This document shows positions 47,843 through 58,802 of a DNA stretch of 64,000 nucleotides, piece by piece. Each line of letters opens with the position of its first letter. The first letter of the stretch is position 1. The notes beneath the pieces are model-generated. The model saw only the letters and a program-made list of their open reading frames with translations, was not told where the DNA came from and searched no databases. Origin of the DNA: Psychromicrobium xiongbiense (GTDB taxonomy: Bacteria; Actinomycetota; Actinomycetes; Actinomycetales; Micrococcaceae); contig NZ_JASSZH010000024.1 in the NCBI RefSeq assembly GCF_030271165.1, positions 124,001 to 188,000 on the forward strand, in the 5' to 3' direction. The translations under genes and the position numbers were made by a program.

Positions 47843-47872
47843 ATTCACGAATTTGTGAATTAAGAGTAGCGT
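47843..47872 (+). promoter_or_regulatory. Promoter and palindromic operator of the ABC-2 exporter operon
   Basis: ATTCAC-GAATTT-GTGAAT (47843-47860) is an 18-bp palindrome. It overlaps a candidate -35 TTCACG (47845-47850), with -10 TAGCGT at 47867-47872 (16-nt spacer). The ATG at 47880 is 7 nt later, so the transcript is probably leaderless. It is the likely site for the MarR/GbsR-like regulator encoded third in the operon. Confidence 0.5.
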
Positions 47873-47879
47873 CACACTC

Positions 47880-48845
47880 ATGAGCACGGTGATTGAGGCT
47901 GCTGGCCTCGAGAAGCGATTCGGCAACGTCCAGGCACTCGACGGCCTAGACCTCACGGTGACGCAGGGCGAGGTCCACGGATTCCTGGGCCCCAACGGCG
48001 CAGGAAAGTCCACCACGATCCGCATTCTGCTGGGACTCTCCCGGGCCAGTGGCGGCCAGGCCCGGGTGTTCGGCCAGGATCCCTGGGCCTCGGCGAGCGC
48101 CATCCATGCGCGCCTGGCTTACGTTCCCGGAGATGTGGCGCTCTGGTCCAATCTGAGCGGCGGCGAGTCCATCGACCTTATTTCCCGCCTGCGCGGCACC
48201 GACACTAGCGCCGCCTCCTACCGCGAGCGCCGGGCGCAACTGGCCGAGGCCTTCCAGTTCGACCCTCGGAAAAAGGCCCGCACCTACTCCAAAGGCAACC
48301 GGCAGAAGGTCGCGCTGATCGCCGCCTTCGCCTCCCCCGCCGAGCTGTATATCCTCGATGAGCCCACCAGCGGCCTGGACCCGGTCATGGAGGCGGTGTT
48401 CACCGAGGAGATCAAGCGGGTAGCGGCCGATGGCGCCAGCGTCCTACTCTCCAGCCACATCCTCTCGGAGGTGGAGGCGCTCTGCGACCGGGTCAGCATC
48501 ATCCGGACGGGCAGGACCGTGGAATCCGGAACCCTGGGCGAACTGCGACACCTGACCCGCACCGAGATCTCCTGCACGGTCGAGGGGCTCGAAGGCGCAG
48601 CCCTGCTGGCGGCTTTCCAGGCAGCGCTGAGCGGCATCCCCAGCGTGCACGATCTGGCCGCGACCGCAGACCGGGTGCATTTCAGCGTCGACAGTGCCGA
48701 GGTGGCCGGGGTGCTGCCCCCGCTGGGCCGGTTGAGGGTGCAATCGCTGACGGTATCGCCGCCATCGTTGGAAGAGCTGTTCCTGCGGCACTACGGTGAT
48801 GAAATCAGCTCTGCAGAGGACTCGCTGACGGCGGCGGCACGATGA
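47880..48845 (+). CDS. ABC exporter ATP-binding protein, DrrA type
   Basis: A 321-aa ATPase of the daunorubicin/antibiotic exporter group. Walker A is GPNGAGKST. The signature is degenerate and reads YSKGNRQKVALIAAF, as is common in this branch. Walker B is YILDEPTSGLDP, and the C-terminal ~80 residues form the DUF4162-like extension. It powers the ABC-2 permease encoded next, which it overlaps by 4 nt. Drug or polyketide export is inferred from the family. Confidence 0.9.
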   Translation: MSTVIEAAGLEKRFGNVQALDGLDLTVTQGEVHGFLGPNGAGKSTTIRILLGLSRASGGQARVFGQDPWASASAIHARLAYVPGDVALWSNLSGGESIDLISRLRGTDTSAASYRERRAQLAEAFQFDPRKKARTYSKGNRQKVALIAAFASPAELYILDEPTSGLDPVMEAVFTEEIKRVAADGASVLLSSHILSEVEALCDRVSIIRTGRTVESGTLGELRHLTRTEISCTVEGLEGAALLAAFQAALSGIPSVHDLAATADRVHFSVDSAEVAGVLPPLGRLRVQSLTVSPPSLEELFLRHYGDEISSAEDSLTAAAR

Positions 48846-50524
48846 ACGCGCACGCAGCGACCGCCCACACCCGGATCACCCCTGCTCCGGCCACGGTGCG
48901 CACCCATACGCGGAGCGTCGTGGGCCCCCTGATCCGCTTCCGTTTCCGCCGGGATCGCGTCCGGGTTCCGGTCTGGGTTCTGGTCTTCGCCTTCACCGCA
49001 CTGTTCGTCGCAGCCGCCCTGGCCAAAACCTACGGGGACCCAGCGGAACGGCTGGCCGTCCTGCGAGTTCTGGCCACCGACCCCACTCTGCTGGCGCTCC
49101 GCGGTGCGCCGGACGGCAACTCCAGCGGTGGATTCTTCGTCGTGGAGATCGGCAGTTACCTGCTGCTCATGGTCGCGCTGATGAACTCCTTCCTCGCGGT
49201 ACGGCACAGTCGCGCCGATGAAGAGGACGGGCAGGCCGAGCTCATCGCCGCCACACAGGCCGGCCGCGCCGCCTCGACCGTCGCCACGATCATCCACCTT
49301 GTCATCGTCAATATTCTGGTGGGGCTGGCCACCGCAGTGGCCATGATGGCCGTGGGGTACGATGCCGCCGGCTCACTACTGCTGGGCTGGTCGCTGGCCT
49401 GTACCGGACTGGTCTTCTGTGCCGTCGGACTGGTGATGTCGCAGATCTTCTCCAGCGCCCGGGCGGCCAACGGCTGGAGCAGCGCCCTGATCGGCGTGGC
49501 CTGGGTGGCCAATGCGGCCGCCAATTCGCAGGGCACCGTGGCCAGCGACGGGCTCCAAGTCACGCCCGGTGCCCTGGACTGGTTCACCCCGGTGGGCTGG
49601 GGCATGCTGATCCGCCCCTACACCGCCAACAACCCGCTGCCCGGACTGCTCAGTCTGGCGTTCGCCGTGATTCTGCTGGCGACATCGTTCGCACTGCAGT
49701 CCTCGCGTGACGCCGCGGCCGGGCTGGTGCAACCCCGGGCCGGTCGCAGCTGGGCCTCCGGCGCGCTGCACGAGCCGATCGGTCTGGCCTGGCGGCTGCA
49801 GCGCGGTCCGATCCTCGGCTGGGGCATCGGCTCCCTGCTGGGTGCCGTCGCGGTGGGCGGACTGGGCAAGACCCTCTCCGATGCCGTGAGCGGTAACCCA
49901 CAGCTTGGTGCCGCCGTTCAGGCCATGGCGAATGGCGGGGGCAGTCTCCTGGAGTCCTTCCTGGGCGTCATGATGGCCCTCATCGGGCTGTTCGTCTCGG
50001 CCGCCTCTCTGCAGACGGTCATGCGGATGCGCCAGGAAGAGGCACGGGGCACGGCGGAGTCGGTTCTGGTCACCCGGGTGCCCCGATTGCGCTGGTATTT
50101 CTCCTTCGTCGGGCTGGCGCTGGGTGCCGCAGCGGTGACCCTGTTTCTCAGCGGTCTGGTGGCTGGCCTGGCCTTGGCAGGCATCGACTCGCGACTGGTG
50201 GGCCAGGCCATCGTCCTGGCTCTCGGGCAGCTCCCGGCGGTCGCCGTCTACGTGAGCCTTACGGCGTTCGCCTTTGCGACCGTACCTCCCGCCACCATCC
50301 CCTTCGGCTGGACGCTGCTGGGCCTGGGGCTCGTCGTCGGCGAATATGGCACCTTGCTCGGAATGCCGGAGTGGCTGCGCAATCTGGCGCCGGGCGGACA
50401 CACCGTGGTTGCGCCGCTGGCGAACGCCGACTGGAGCGGCACCTGGGTCATGTCCCTGCTGTCCCTTGCCGTGATCGCCGCGGCCGCCTGGCTGTTCCGG
50501 CGGCGTAGCCTGACCACGGTGTAA
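48842..50524 (+). CDS. ABC-2 permease, polyketide-antibiotic exporter type
   Basis: A 560-aa protein with about twelve hydrophobic segments arranged as two six-helix halves; the second half begins near residue 310 after a basic loop (VQPRAGRSWASGALHEP). This matches the double-length ABC-2 permeases annotated as exporters of polyketide antibiotics. It pairs with the DrrA-type ATPase upstream. The physiological substrate is unknown. The MarR/GbsR-like gene follows 40 bp later. Confidence 0.87.
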   Translation: MNAHAATAHTRITPAPATVRTHTRSVVGPLIRFRFRRDRVRVPVWVLVFAFTALFVAAALAKTYGDPAERLAVLRVLATDPTLLALRGAPDGNSSGGFFVVEIGSYLLLMVALMNSFLAVRHSRADEEDGQAELIAATQAGRAASTVATIIHLVIVNILVGLATAVAMMAVGYDAAGSLLLGWSLACTGLVFCAVGLVMSQIFSSARAANGWSSALIGVAWVANAAANSQGTVASDGLQVTPGALDWFTPVGWGMLIRPYTANNPLPGLLSLAFAVILLATSFALQSSRDAAAGLVQPRAGRSWASGALHEPIGLAWRLQRGPILGWGIGSLLGAVAVGGLGKTLSDAVSGNPQLGAAVQAMANGGGSLLESFLGVMMALIGLFVSAASLQTVMRMRQEEARGTAESVLVTRVPRLRWYFSFVGLALGAAAVTLFLSGLVAGLALAGIDSRLVGQAIVLALGQLPAVAVYVSLTAFAFATVPPATIPFGWTLLGLGLVVGEYGTLLGMPEWLRNLAPGGHTVVAPLANADWSGTWVMSLLSLAVIAAAAWLFRRRSLTTV

Positions 50525-50564
50525 AACGCGTTAATAACCAGCCCAGAGATGGAAGACTAGGACG

Positions 50565-51035
50565 ATGGCGCAGGATGAGCAGGCACTCAGGGCCGTGGTG
50601 GAACAATCCGCTGCCGTCCTGACCAATGCCGGTTTCCCCAAGATGCCCGCGAGGGTTCTGATGACCCTGATGACCGCGGAGGACGCCGGGCTGACGGCCC
50701 GCGAGATTGCTGAGGCTCTGGGCGTGAGCGCCGCTGCCGTCTCCGGTGCGGTGCGGTATCTGCAGACGGTCGGCATCGTCCATCGAGTGGCACAGGTGGG
50801 CAGTCGCCGCGACCTCTACTCGCTGCCGGAAGACTCCTGGTACACCGCTATGGCGAGCAAAAGCCCGGTCTATGGGGTGCTGGCAGGGCTCTCGGACAAG
50901 GCCGTGACCGCTATTGGCGATGCGGAATCTGCACAGTCGCTGCGCTTCGCCGAGATGGCCCGTTTCTACCGTTTTATCGAGTCCCGGATGCCGGACCTTC
51001 TGGCCGAATGGGAGACCCTGCGCGGGGCGGTCTGA
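50565..51035 (+). CDS. MarR/GbsR-like transcriptional regulator
   Basis: A 156-aa winged-helix protein. The DNA-binding region (about 35-95) includes LTAREIAEALGVSAAAVSGAVRYLQTVGIVHRVAQVGSRRDLYSL. A C-terminal helical part follows. This GbsR-like layout is often found as the last gene of ABC-2 exporter operons, where it acts as local repressor. The palindrome at 47843-47860 is its best candidate operator. It is convergent with the CDF transporter gene (9 bp between stops). Confidence 0.82.
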   Translation: MAQDEQALRAVVEQSAAVLTNAGFPKMPARVLMTLMTAEDAGLTAREIAEALGVSAAAVSGAVRYLQTVGIVHRVAQVGSRRDLYSLPEDSWYTAMASKSPVYGVLAGLSDKAVTAIGDAESAQSLRFAEMARFYRFIESRMPDLLAEWETLRGAV

Positions 51036-51044
51036 GCCACATTT

Positions 51045-51962
51045 TCAGTGCGTGTGCACGTCGTGTTCATGCTCAAGGTGTGCGGCCGGTTCCAGCTGGA
51101 ACGTGGAGTGCTCAATCGAGACGGAGAAGTGCTTCGCCACGCAGCTCTGCAGCAGATCCAGCAACTCCGGTGCATGGCCGTCATGGAAACAGGCGTCTTC
51201 CACCACCACATGGGCCGTCAGCACGGGCAGTCCGGAGGCAATCTGCGTCACGTGCAGATCATGCACCGAGACCACGTGGGCCACGCCCAGCAGGTGCTCG
51301 CGCAGCCGGTTCATATCCAGGCCGCGTGGAGTGGCCTCCAACAGCACCTCGATCGTTTCCCAGAGGAGCCGGAGGGTGCGCGGCAGGATCAGGACGCCGA
51401 TCAGCATGGCCACCACGGCATCGGCCTGAACCCATCCGGTCCAAGTGATCACCAGCGAGGCAGCGATCACCGCAACCGAGCCCAGGGCGTCATTGAACAC
51501 CTCCAGGAAAGCGGCGCGCATATTGAAATTGGCACCGCGACCCGAGGCGAGAACCAACAGAGCGGCTATGTTCCCCAGCAGACCCACGATGCCGAAGATG
51601 AGCATCTCCGAGCTGGCCACCTCGGTGGGCCGGAAGAGGCGCTGCACACCCTCCACCAGCACGAAGAGGCCCACGCCGAGCAGCAATGCGGCCTGGGCCG
51701 TGGCGGCCAGAACCTCCGCGCGGGCGAACCCCCAGGTTCGCCGATCCGTGGCGGGGCGTGCGGCGAGCCAGGCGGCAACGAGCGCCATCACCAGGCCACC
51801 GGCATCGGTGAGCACATGCGCTGAATCGAAGAGCAGGGCCAGCGATCCGGTCAGAATGGCGCCGATCACCTGCACCACGAAAATGCTCAGGGTGATGGCC
51901 AGGGCAACAGCGATGCGACCCTTATGACTGTCAGCTCCGTGGCTGTGCTGGTGATCGCTCAT
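51045..51962 (-). CDS. Cation diffusion facilitator (CzcD/ZitB-like) metal exporter
   Basis: A 305-aa CDF protein with six transmembrane helices. The helix 2 metal site reads FDSAHVLTDAGG and helix 5 NDALGSVAVIAAS, giving the His/Asp pairs expected for zinc or cadmium/H+ antiport. Both ends are His-rich (SDHQHSHGADSH and HLEHEHDVHTH). The C-terminal cytoplasmic domain contains VHDLHVTQI. It protects against excess Zn, Cd or Co. The start is ATG 51962, with TAGCAT (51975-51970) 7 nt upstream. A 15-bp palindrome (52007-52021) lies in its promoter region. Confidence 0.9.
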   Translation of the reverse strand: MSDHQHSHGADSHKGRIAVALAITLSIFVVQVIGAILTGSLALLFDSAHVLTDAGGLVMALVAAWLAARPATDRRTWGFARAEVLAATAQAALLLGVGLFVLVEGVQRLFRPTEVASSEMLIFGIVGLLGNIAALLVLASGRGANFNMRAAFLEVFNDALGSVAVIAASLVITWTGWVQADAVVAMLIGVLILPRTLRLLWETIEVLLEATPRGLDMNRLREHLLGVAHVVSVHDLHVTQIASGLPVLTAHVVVEDACFHDGHAPELLDLLQSCVAKHFSVSIEHSTFQLEPAAHLEHEHDVHTH

Positions 51963-51969
51963 GCCATCG

Positions 51970-52021
51970 ATGCTAGCGTTTCCGCTGGTCAGAAGCTCAT
52001 TGAGAGTGAGACTCGGTCTCA
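51970..52021 (-). promoter_or_regulatory. CDF gene promoter region with small palindrome
   Basis: TAGCAT (51975-51970) is a leaderless-type -10. TGAGAC-TCG-GTCTCA (52007-52021) is a perfect 6-bp-arm palindrome 45 nt upstream of the start, a possible metalloregulator site. Confidence 0.35.
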
Positions 52022-52102
52022 GGAGTGGCTGGTGTGAGGCACTGCTGGGACTGCTGCGGGGTCGCTTCGGGGATCCGGGGAGGCTGCGCGACCCGGGGGT
52101 CG

Positions 52103-52161
52103 TTCAGTGTGCAGTGTTGCAGGGTGCTGGACACATACACCCTGCAACACTGCACACTGAA
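52103..52161. repeat. 24-bp-arm hairpin in the divergent CDF/VOC intergenic region
   Basis: Arms 52103-52126 and 52138-52161 are exact complements with an 11-nt loop. A smaller stem (GGGTCGC 52059-52065 / GCGACCC 52088-52094) lies just before it. Both neighbouring genes point away, so it cannot be an ordinary terminator of an annotated gene. It may end an unannotated small RNA or be a VOC-gene leader. Confidence 0.8.
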
Positions 52162-52224
52162 TCAACGCATCTGGTTCCGGTGCTCCTCTAGCCAGGGCGC
52201 GGCATCGCTGCTTGACTGGAACCC

Positions 52225-52623
52225 ATGGCACATCCTTTGGTCTATCTTCATTTCCCCGGCACGGCGCGGGCCGCTCTGGAGTTCTACCAGAACGTATTCG
52301 GCGGCGAGCTGCAGCTCTACACCTTCAGCGATTTCAGCCGCGACGACGGCCCCGGTGAGGCGATTGCCCACGGCGTACTCTCCGGCACGGTTGAACTCGC
52401 CGGAGCAGATGTGGCGGGTGACGAACAGCCGGTGAAAACCGAGGGCCTCATGCTCTCCCTGCTTGGCACTGCGGAACCCGAAGTTCTTCACCGATGGTTC
52501 GAACAGCTGGCGGCCGATGGCGAGGCAGTAGATCCTCTTCAGATCCGCCCCTGGGGCGGTACGGACGGGCAGGTCGTGGACCGCTTCGGGCTGCGCTGGC
52601 TGATCGGATATGAGCCGGAGTAG
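52225..52623 (+). CDS. VOC family (PhnB-like) protein
   Basis: A 132-aa protein of the glyoxalase/bleomycin resistance (VOC) superfamily, PhnB-like branch. It has two beta-alpha-beta3 units: VYLHFPGTARAALEFYQNVFGG at the start and IRPWGGTDGQVVDRFGLRWLIGYE at the end. Many members of this branch have no known substrate and lack full metal ligands. No ribosome binding site is evident before the ATG at 52225. The long hairpin at 52103-52161 lies 64 nt upstream and could be in its leader. Confidence 0.85.
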   Translation: MAHPLVYLHFPGTARAALEFYQNVFGGELQLYTFSDFSRDDGPGEAIAHGVLSGTVELAGADVAGDEQPVKTEGLMLSLLGTAEPEVLHRWFEQLAADGEAVDPLQIRPWGGTDGQVVDRFGLRWLIGYEPE

Positions 52624-52652
52624 GCCACGGGCCGCCAGGGAAACCGCGCAGA

Positions 52653-52704
52653 AGAAATCTCAATAGCCATGGCTTTATTTAGATTTCTGCCATAAAGTAT
52701 AAAT
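52653..52704 (+). promoter_or_regulatory. Fic gene promoter with nested palindrome
   Basis: AGAAATCT (52653-52660) and AGATTTCT (52681-52688) surround AGCCATGGCT (52665-52674), almost concentric. A -10 TATAAA (52698-52703) follows, with a weak -35 around 52674-52680 inside the palindrome. This AT-rich element looks like an operator covering the -35 region. Confidence 0.45.
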
Positions 52705-52745
52705 AAAGATCAGATTATTGAGACTTGTCGAGGCTGCGGGGACAT

Positions 52746-53927
52746 ATGGCAGAAAGCTGGCCGTCGCACGGCAGCACTACCCTGCCGTGGAGGTCCTCCG
52801 GCCACCCGCCGCGGGAGGACCGGGAGTTCACCAGCGTCACAGTGTCTCCACCTCCGTTGATCGCCGGGACGCCCTATTACCCCAGCCAGGAAACCGTCCT
52901 TGCATTGGAGCAAGCGGCAGCCGCCATTGCCTCCCTGGATGTCATGGCAGGAACGCGGATGGCCGCCATCAGCGGATTCCTCCTGCGCAGCGAAGCCGTC
53001 TCGTCCTCCAAAATCGAACACGTCAATGCTCAGCGAGATGACTATGCCAGAGCGCTGACCGGGCTCAAGGCCAGCTCCAGCGCGCGTTCCATGGTTGCCG
53101 CGGCAGATGCCGTTCAGTCCATGATTGAAGCCGCAGGCCAGACTGGAGAGATTCGATGGGCCGATCTGCTTGCCGCCCATCAGACCCTCATGAGGGACGA
53201 TCCCGTAGATAGCCACTATGCGGGCAGGCTGCGCGATGTTCAGAACTGGATCGGCGGGAGCGACTATTCACCACGAGGCGCCATCCACGTTCCGCCACCG
53301 CCCGCACTACTGCCGGATCTCATCGCGGACCTGATGGAGTTCTGCGGCCGCTCAGATCTTCCGGTGATGGCCCAGGCAGCGATCGCCCATGCGCAGTTCG
53401 AATCCATCCATCCGTTCACCGACGGAAACGGCCGCATCGGTCGTGCATTGATCGGCGCTGTTTCGAGACGCCGAGGCCTCACCGAGACTACTGTCACACC
53501 GATTGCAACCGCAATGCTCGCCGACGTCGACCGTTATTTCGCACTACTCAATGACTACCGCGACGGGAACGTCGACCCCTTCGTGCTCTATCTGACGCAA
53601 TCCGCCACCCGAGCGGCCCACGCGGCGCGTGCTTCGGTGATCGCGCTGGATGCCCTGCCTGAGATGTGGCGGGACCAAGCGAGGCCTCGCAAAGGGTCGG
53701 CAGACGAGAAGATTATCCCCTGGCTGCTGGAACGACCAGTTTTTGAGGCGCACAGCGCGGCCCAGGCAGCAGGGGTTGCGGAAAGCTCGGTATACGGAGC
53801 GCTCGAACGGCTGAGTGCCACCGGGGTGATCACTCAGGTTGGCCAGTCCCAACGGCACCGCGCATGGGCTGCGACCGAAGTTCTCGACGAAGTTGATCGA
53901 CTCGCAGCACGGCTCGCCACCCCCTAA
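52746..53927 (+). CDS. Fic family protein with C-terminal winged helix
   Basis: A 393-aa Fic protein. The catalytic motif HPFTDGNGRIGR is intact, so AMP transfer (or another NMP) onto a hydroxyl side chain is expected. An N-terminal inhibitory-helix-like segment reads SSSKIEH; the usual (S/T)xxxE(G/N) has His in place of Gly/Asn. The C-terminal ~75 residues form a winged helix (AAQAAGVAESSVYGALERLSATGVI), as in transcription-linked Fic proteins. I use the ATG at 52746; a TTG at 52725 is in frame. The nested palindrome upstream suggests autoregulation. No separate antitoxin gene is visible. Confidence 0.88.
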   Translation: MAESWPSHGSTTLPWRSSGHPPREDREFTSVTVSPPPLIAGTPYYPSQETVLALEQAAAAIASLDVMAGTRMAAISGFLLRSEAVSSSKIEHVNAQRDDYARALTGLKASSSARSMVAAADAVQSMIEAAGQTGEIRWADLLAAHQTLMRDDPVDSHYAGRLRDVQNWIGGSDYSPRGAIHVPPPPALLPDLIADLMEFCGRSDLPVMAQAAIAHAQFESIHPFTDGNGRIGRALIGAVSRRRGLTETTVTPIATAMLADVDRYFALLNDYRDGNVDPFVLYLTQSATRAAHAARASVIALDALPEMWRDQARPRKGSADEKIIPWLLERPVFEAHSAAQAAGVAESSVYGALERLSATGVITQVGQSQRHRAWAATEVLDEVDRLAARLATP

Positions 53928-54025
53928 GGCCAGGAGCCAGCACTGAGCAGTTTTCGAGAAACCCCGCTCACCGACGGCGCCTAAACTGGACCGTAGACAT
54001 TGATCGCGGGATTCGAGGAGACACG

Positions 54026-56422
<2,397 letters not shown>

Positions 56423-56491
56423 AATACTCGCTGAGCATCCCGCCATCGCACGGTACTGCGACCTGCTACCTGCCACGACCTCAGGAGACCC

Positions 56492-57859
56492 ATGCCAGCC
56501 ACCGGCCCCTCCGGCGAAAGCCGCACTCCTTCGACGATTTTCCGGTGGACTGATCTCCGCTGGACCGTCCATGGCGATGGCAAGTCCATCCGGCCGGGCG
56601 AGGTGGTGGCGCCGGGTGAACGGCTCAGCTGGCCGCGGACCATCGGCATCGGCCTTCAGCACGTGGTGGCGATGTTCGGTGCCACCTTCCTGGTGCCACT
56701 GCTCACCGGGATGCCGCCGGCCACCACCTTGTTTTTCTCCGGCATCGGCACTCTGCTCTTCCTGATTCTCACGGCCGGTCGCATCCCCTCCTACCTGGGT
56801 TCCTCTTTCGCATTCATTGCACCGATTGCGGCGGCGCAGGCGGGTGCCGGTGGTGGCGCGGCCGGGGTCGCGACGGCGCTCGGCGGCGTGGTGATGGCTG
56901 GGGTGGCCCTGTTTGTGGTGGGACTGGTGGTGCAGTGGCTGGGTGCGGGCTGGATCAACCGGCTGATGCCGCCGGCGGTGACCGGCACCATCGTGGCGCT
57001 GATTGGGCTGAATCTCGCCCCGGCCGCCAAGAACAACTTCGACAAGGCTCCACTGACCGCGCTGGTCACCCTGGTAGCGATCATCCTGGTCACCGTGCTG
57101 TTCCGCGGCATCCTGGGCCGACTGTCCATCCTGGTGGGCGTCATCGTGGGCTACCTGGTCGCCATACTCCAGGGGCAGGTGGATTTCAGCACCATCGATG
57201 CTCAGCCGTGGATCGGGCTGCCGCAGTTCCAGACCCCGGTGTTCAGTGTTGCCGTGGCGGGGCTCTTCATCCCGGTGGTGCTGGTGCTGGTGGCGGAGAA
57301 CGTGGGCCACGTGAAGTCGGTGGCGCTGATGACGGGCAGCAATCTGGACCCGCTGGCGGGGCGGGCGCTGATGGCGGACGGGCTGGCCACCACGCTGGCG
57401 GGCCTGGGCGGCGGCTCCGGAACCACCACCTACGCGGAGAACATCGGCGTGATGGCCGCTACCCGGGTGTATTCGACGGCGGCGTACTGGGTGGCGGCAC
57501 TCGCTGCCCTGCTACTGAGCTTCTCACCGAAATTCGGTGCGCTCATCGCGACGGTTCCGGCCGGTGTGCTGGGTGGCGCGGGCACTATGCTCTACGGCAT
57601 GATCGGCGTGCTGGGCGTGCGGATCTGGGTTCAGAACAAGGTGAATTTCGGGAACTCGGTCAATCTGACCACGGCCGCCGTGGCGCTGATCATCGGCATC
57701 GCGAACTACACCTGGACCGTGGGGAACATTGAGTTCGCGGGCATCGCCCTGGGCACCGCGGCCGCCCTGGTGATCTACCACGGCATGAACGCCCTGGCGA
57801 AGCTCCGTGGCACGGATGGTGCTGGCGCGTCTGCGGAGGCCGCTGCCGCATCAGAGTGA
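56492..57859 (+). CDS. Uracil-xanthine permease (NCS2 family)
   Basis: A 455-aa NCS2 nucleobase:cation symporter with about 14 helices. It has the family texts ATFLVPLLTGMPPATTLFFSG, GSSFAFIAPIAAAQAG, and the signature-like GLGGGSGTTTYAENIGVMAATRVYS carrying the substrate Glu. Uracil is the likeliest substrate, since the QN/TTYAENIG region matches UraA-type members. AGGAG is 5 nt before the ATG. It is terminated by the hairpin at 57865-57903 and convergent with a secreted-protein gene. Confidence 0.9.
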   Translation: MPATGPSGESRTPSTIFRWTDLRWTVHGDGKSIRPGEVVAPGERLSWPRTIGIGLQHVVAMFGATFLVPLLTGMPPATTLFFSGIGTLLFLILTAGRIPSYLGSSFAFIAPIAAAQAGAGGGAAGVATALGGVVMAGVALFVVGLVVQWLGAGWINRLMPPAVTGTIVALIGLNLAPAAKNNFDKAPLTALVTLVAIILVTVLFRGILGRLSILVGVIVGYLVAILQGQVDFSTIDAQPWIGLPQFQTPVFSVAVAGLFIPVVLVLVAENVGHVKSVALMTGSNLDPLAGRALMADGLATTLAGLGGGSGTTTYAENIGVMAATRVYSTAAYWVAALAALLLSFSPKFGALIATVPAGVLGGAGTMLYGMIGVLGVRIWVQNKVNFGNSVNLTTAAVALIIGIANYTWTVGNIEFAGIALGTAAALVIYHGMNALAKLRGTDGAGASAEAAAASE

Positions 57860-57864
57860 CTCTT

Positions 57865-57903
57865 GCTAGTGGGTGCCACCCCGGGGGGGTGACACCCACT
57901 AGC
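57865..57903. terminator. Hairpin between the uracil permease and the secreted-protein gene
   Basis: GCTAGTGGGTG (57865-57875) pairs with CACCCACTAGC (57893-57903). The stem continues after one mismatch through ACCCC/GGGGT, leaving a three-base loop. It is placed between convergent stops, so bidirectional. Confidence 0.7.
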
Positions 57904-57912
57904 GCGTCGGTC

Positions 57913-58599
57913 CTACAGCCCACCGCCTCCACTGAGTTGCGTCTGTCCGGTGACCTGAACCGTCACCGTGTCAGTGGCGCAGCCGTTGTTGTAAGAAATT
58001 GGGATCGTGTACGTATTGGTGTTCTGGCCCTGATACGCGGACGAGCCGTTCGCGGCAAAGCCTGGATAGGCGGCGATCGCCTGATTGATGGCCGTATTCT
58101 GCAGATCCGATTCCTGCTGTGACACCGAGGGCTTGCCCGCGTCCGTAGTGGCACTGAAGTCCAGGAAGGTCCGGCCGTTCTCCACCGTCCAGTGCAGGCC
58201 GGTGGGTGTATCGGTAAGCGCCGGGATGGTCACCGACACATTGATGGACTGAAAGGTCCCAGAGGAGGCGGAGTAGAGCTGCTCGGTGATCTGGCGCGTT
58301 CCCGTGACGGAATGCCCGGACGGAACAGTAGCTGGCAGAACGCCGCTCGCACCCTGTACCTGTTGTGCCCAGGCGGCCGGGACTTCAATTCGGCCGTCAT
58401 ACGGGGTGGTCGCATTCGGCGCAGCGATGGTCGTGGTGGGCGTGCAACCTGCAGCAGGTGCAGCCTGAGCCACTCCGGTGCCAGCACCCATCAGAGTCAG
58501 GGCTGTCAGAGCGGTCACCAGGGCGCCGCGCGTCATGAAGGCACGGGCTGGCCGGTGGTGCCGGGAATCGATGGCGCGGAGGGTGGTGGAGTTGGTCAT
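57913..58599 (-). CDS. Secreted protein of unknown function
   Basis: I do not recognise this family. The 228-aa protein has a long, basic n-region (about 1-24) and a hydrophobic stretch TALTALTLMGAGTG. A likely signal peptidase site after AQA (about 46) follows. The mature ~180 residues are Thr/Ser/Gln-rich, beta-like, with two cysteines (AAGCTP near the N-terminus, NNGCATD near the C-terminus) that may form one disulfide. It ends SGGGGL. GAGGA precedes the ATG at 58599. It might be a cell-surface or extracellular binding protein; nothing nearby explains it. Confidence 0.65.
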   Translation of the reverse strand: MTNSTTLRAIDSRHHRPARAFMTRGALVTALTALTLMGAGTGVAQAAPAAGCTPTTTIAAPNATTPYDGRIEVPAAWAQQVQGASGVLPATVPSGHSVTGTRQITEQLYSASSGTFQSINVSVTIPALTDTPTGLHWTVENGRTFLDFSATTDAGKPSVSQQESDLQNTAINQAIAAYPGFAANGSSAYQGQNTNTYTIPISYNNGCATDTVTVQVTGQTQLSGGGGL

Positions 58600-58752
58600 G
58601 GGGTCCTCGCTTCAGCTCGTTTCTGGCTGACATCCAACGATCCCGTCCCCACGCAGTATTCGACCGCACCCACCTGACAAATCGCTGCAGGTTCCGTGGG
58701 ACTTCTCTGGGAACGAGCTGTGCGAAAGTGCGGGTCCCTCGCATGGGCCCAC

Positions 58753-58797
58753 AGCGGCGAGGGGCCCCGGATGAGCTTGCGAATCCGGGGAGCCGCT
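58753..58797 (-). terminator. Hairpin downstream of the glycerate kinase gene
   Basis: The inner stem CCCCGGAT (58765-58772) / ATCCGGGG (58783-58790) is extended by AGCGGC/GCCGCT (58753-58758 and 58792-58797) with an internal bulge. It lies 6 nt after the glycerate kinase stop. Confidence 0.6.
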
Positions 58798-58802
58798 GGG
58801 GA

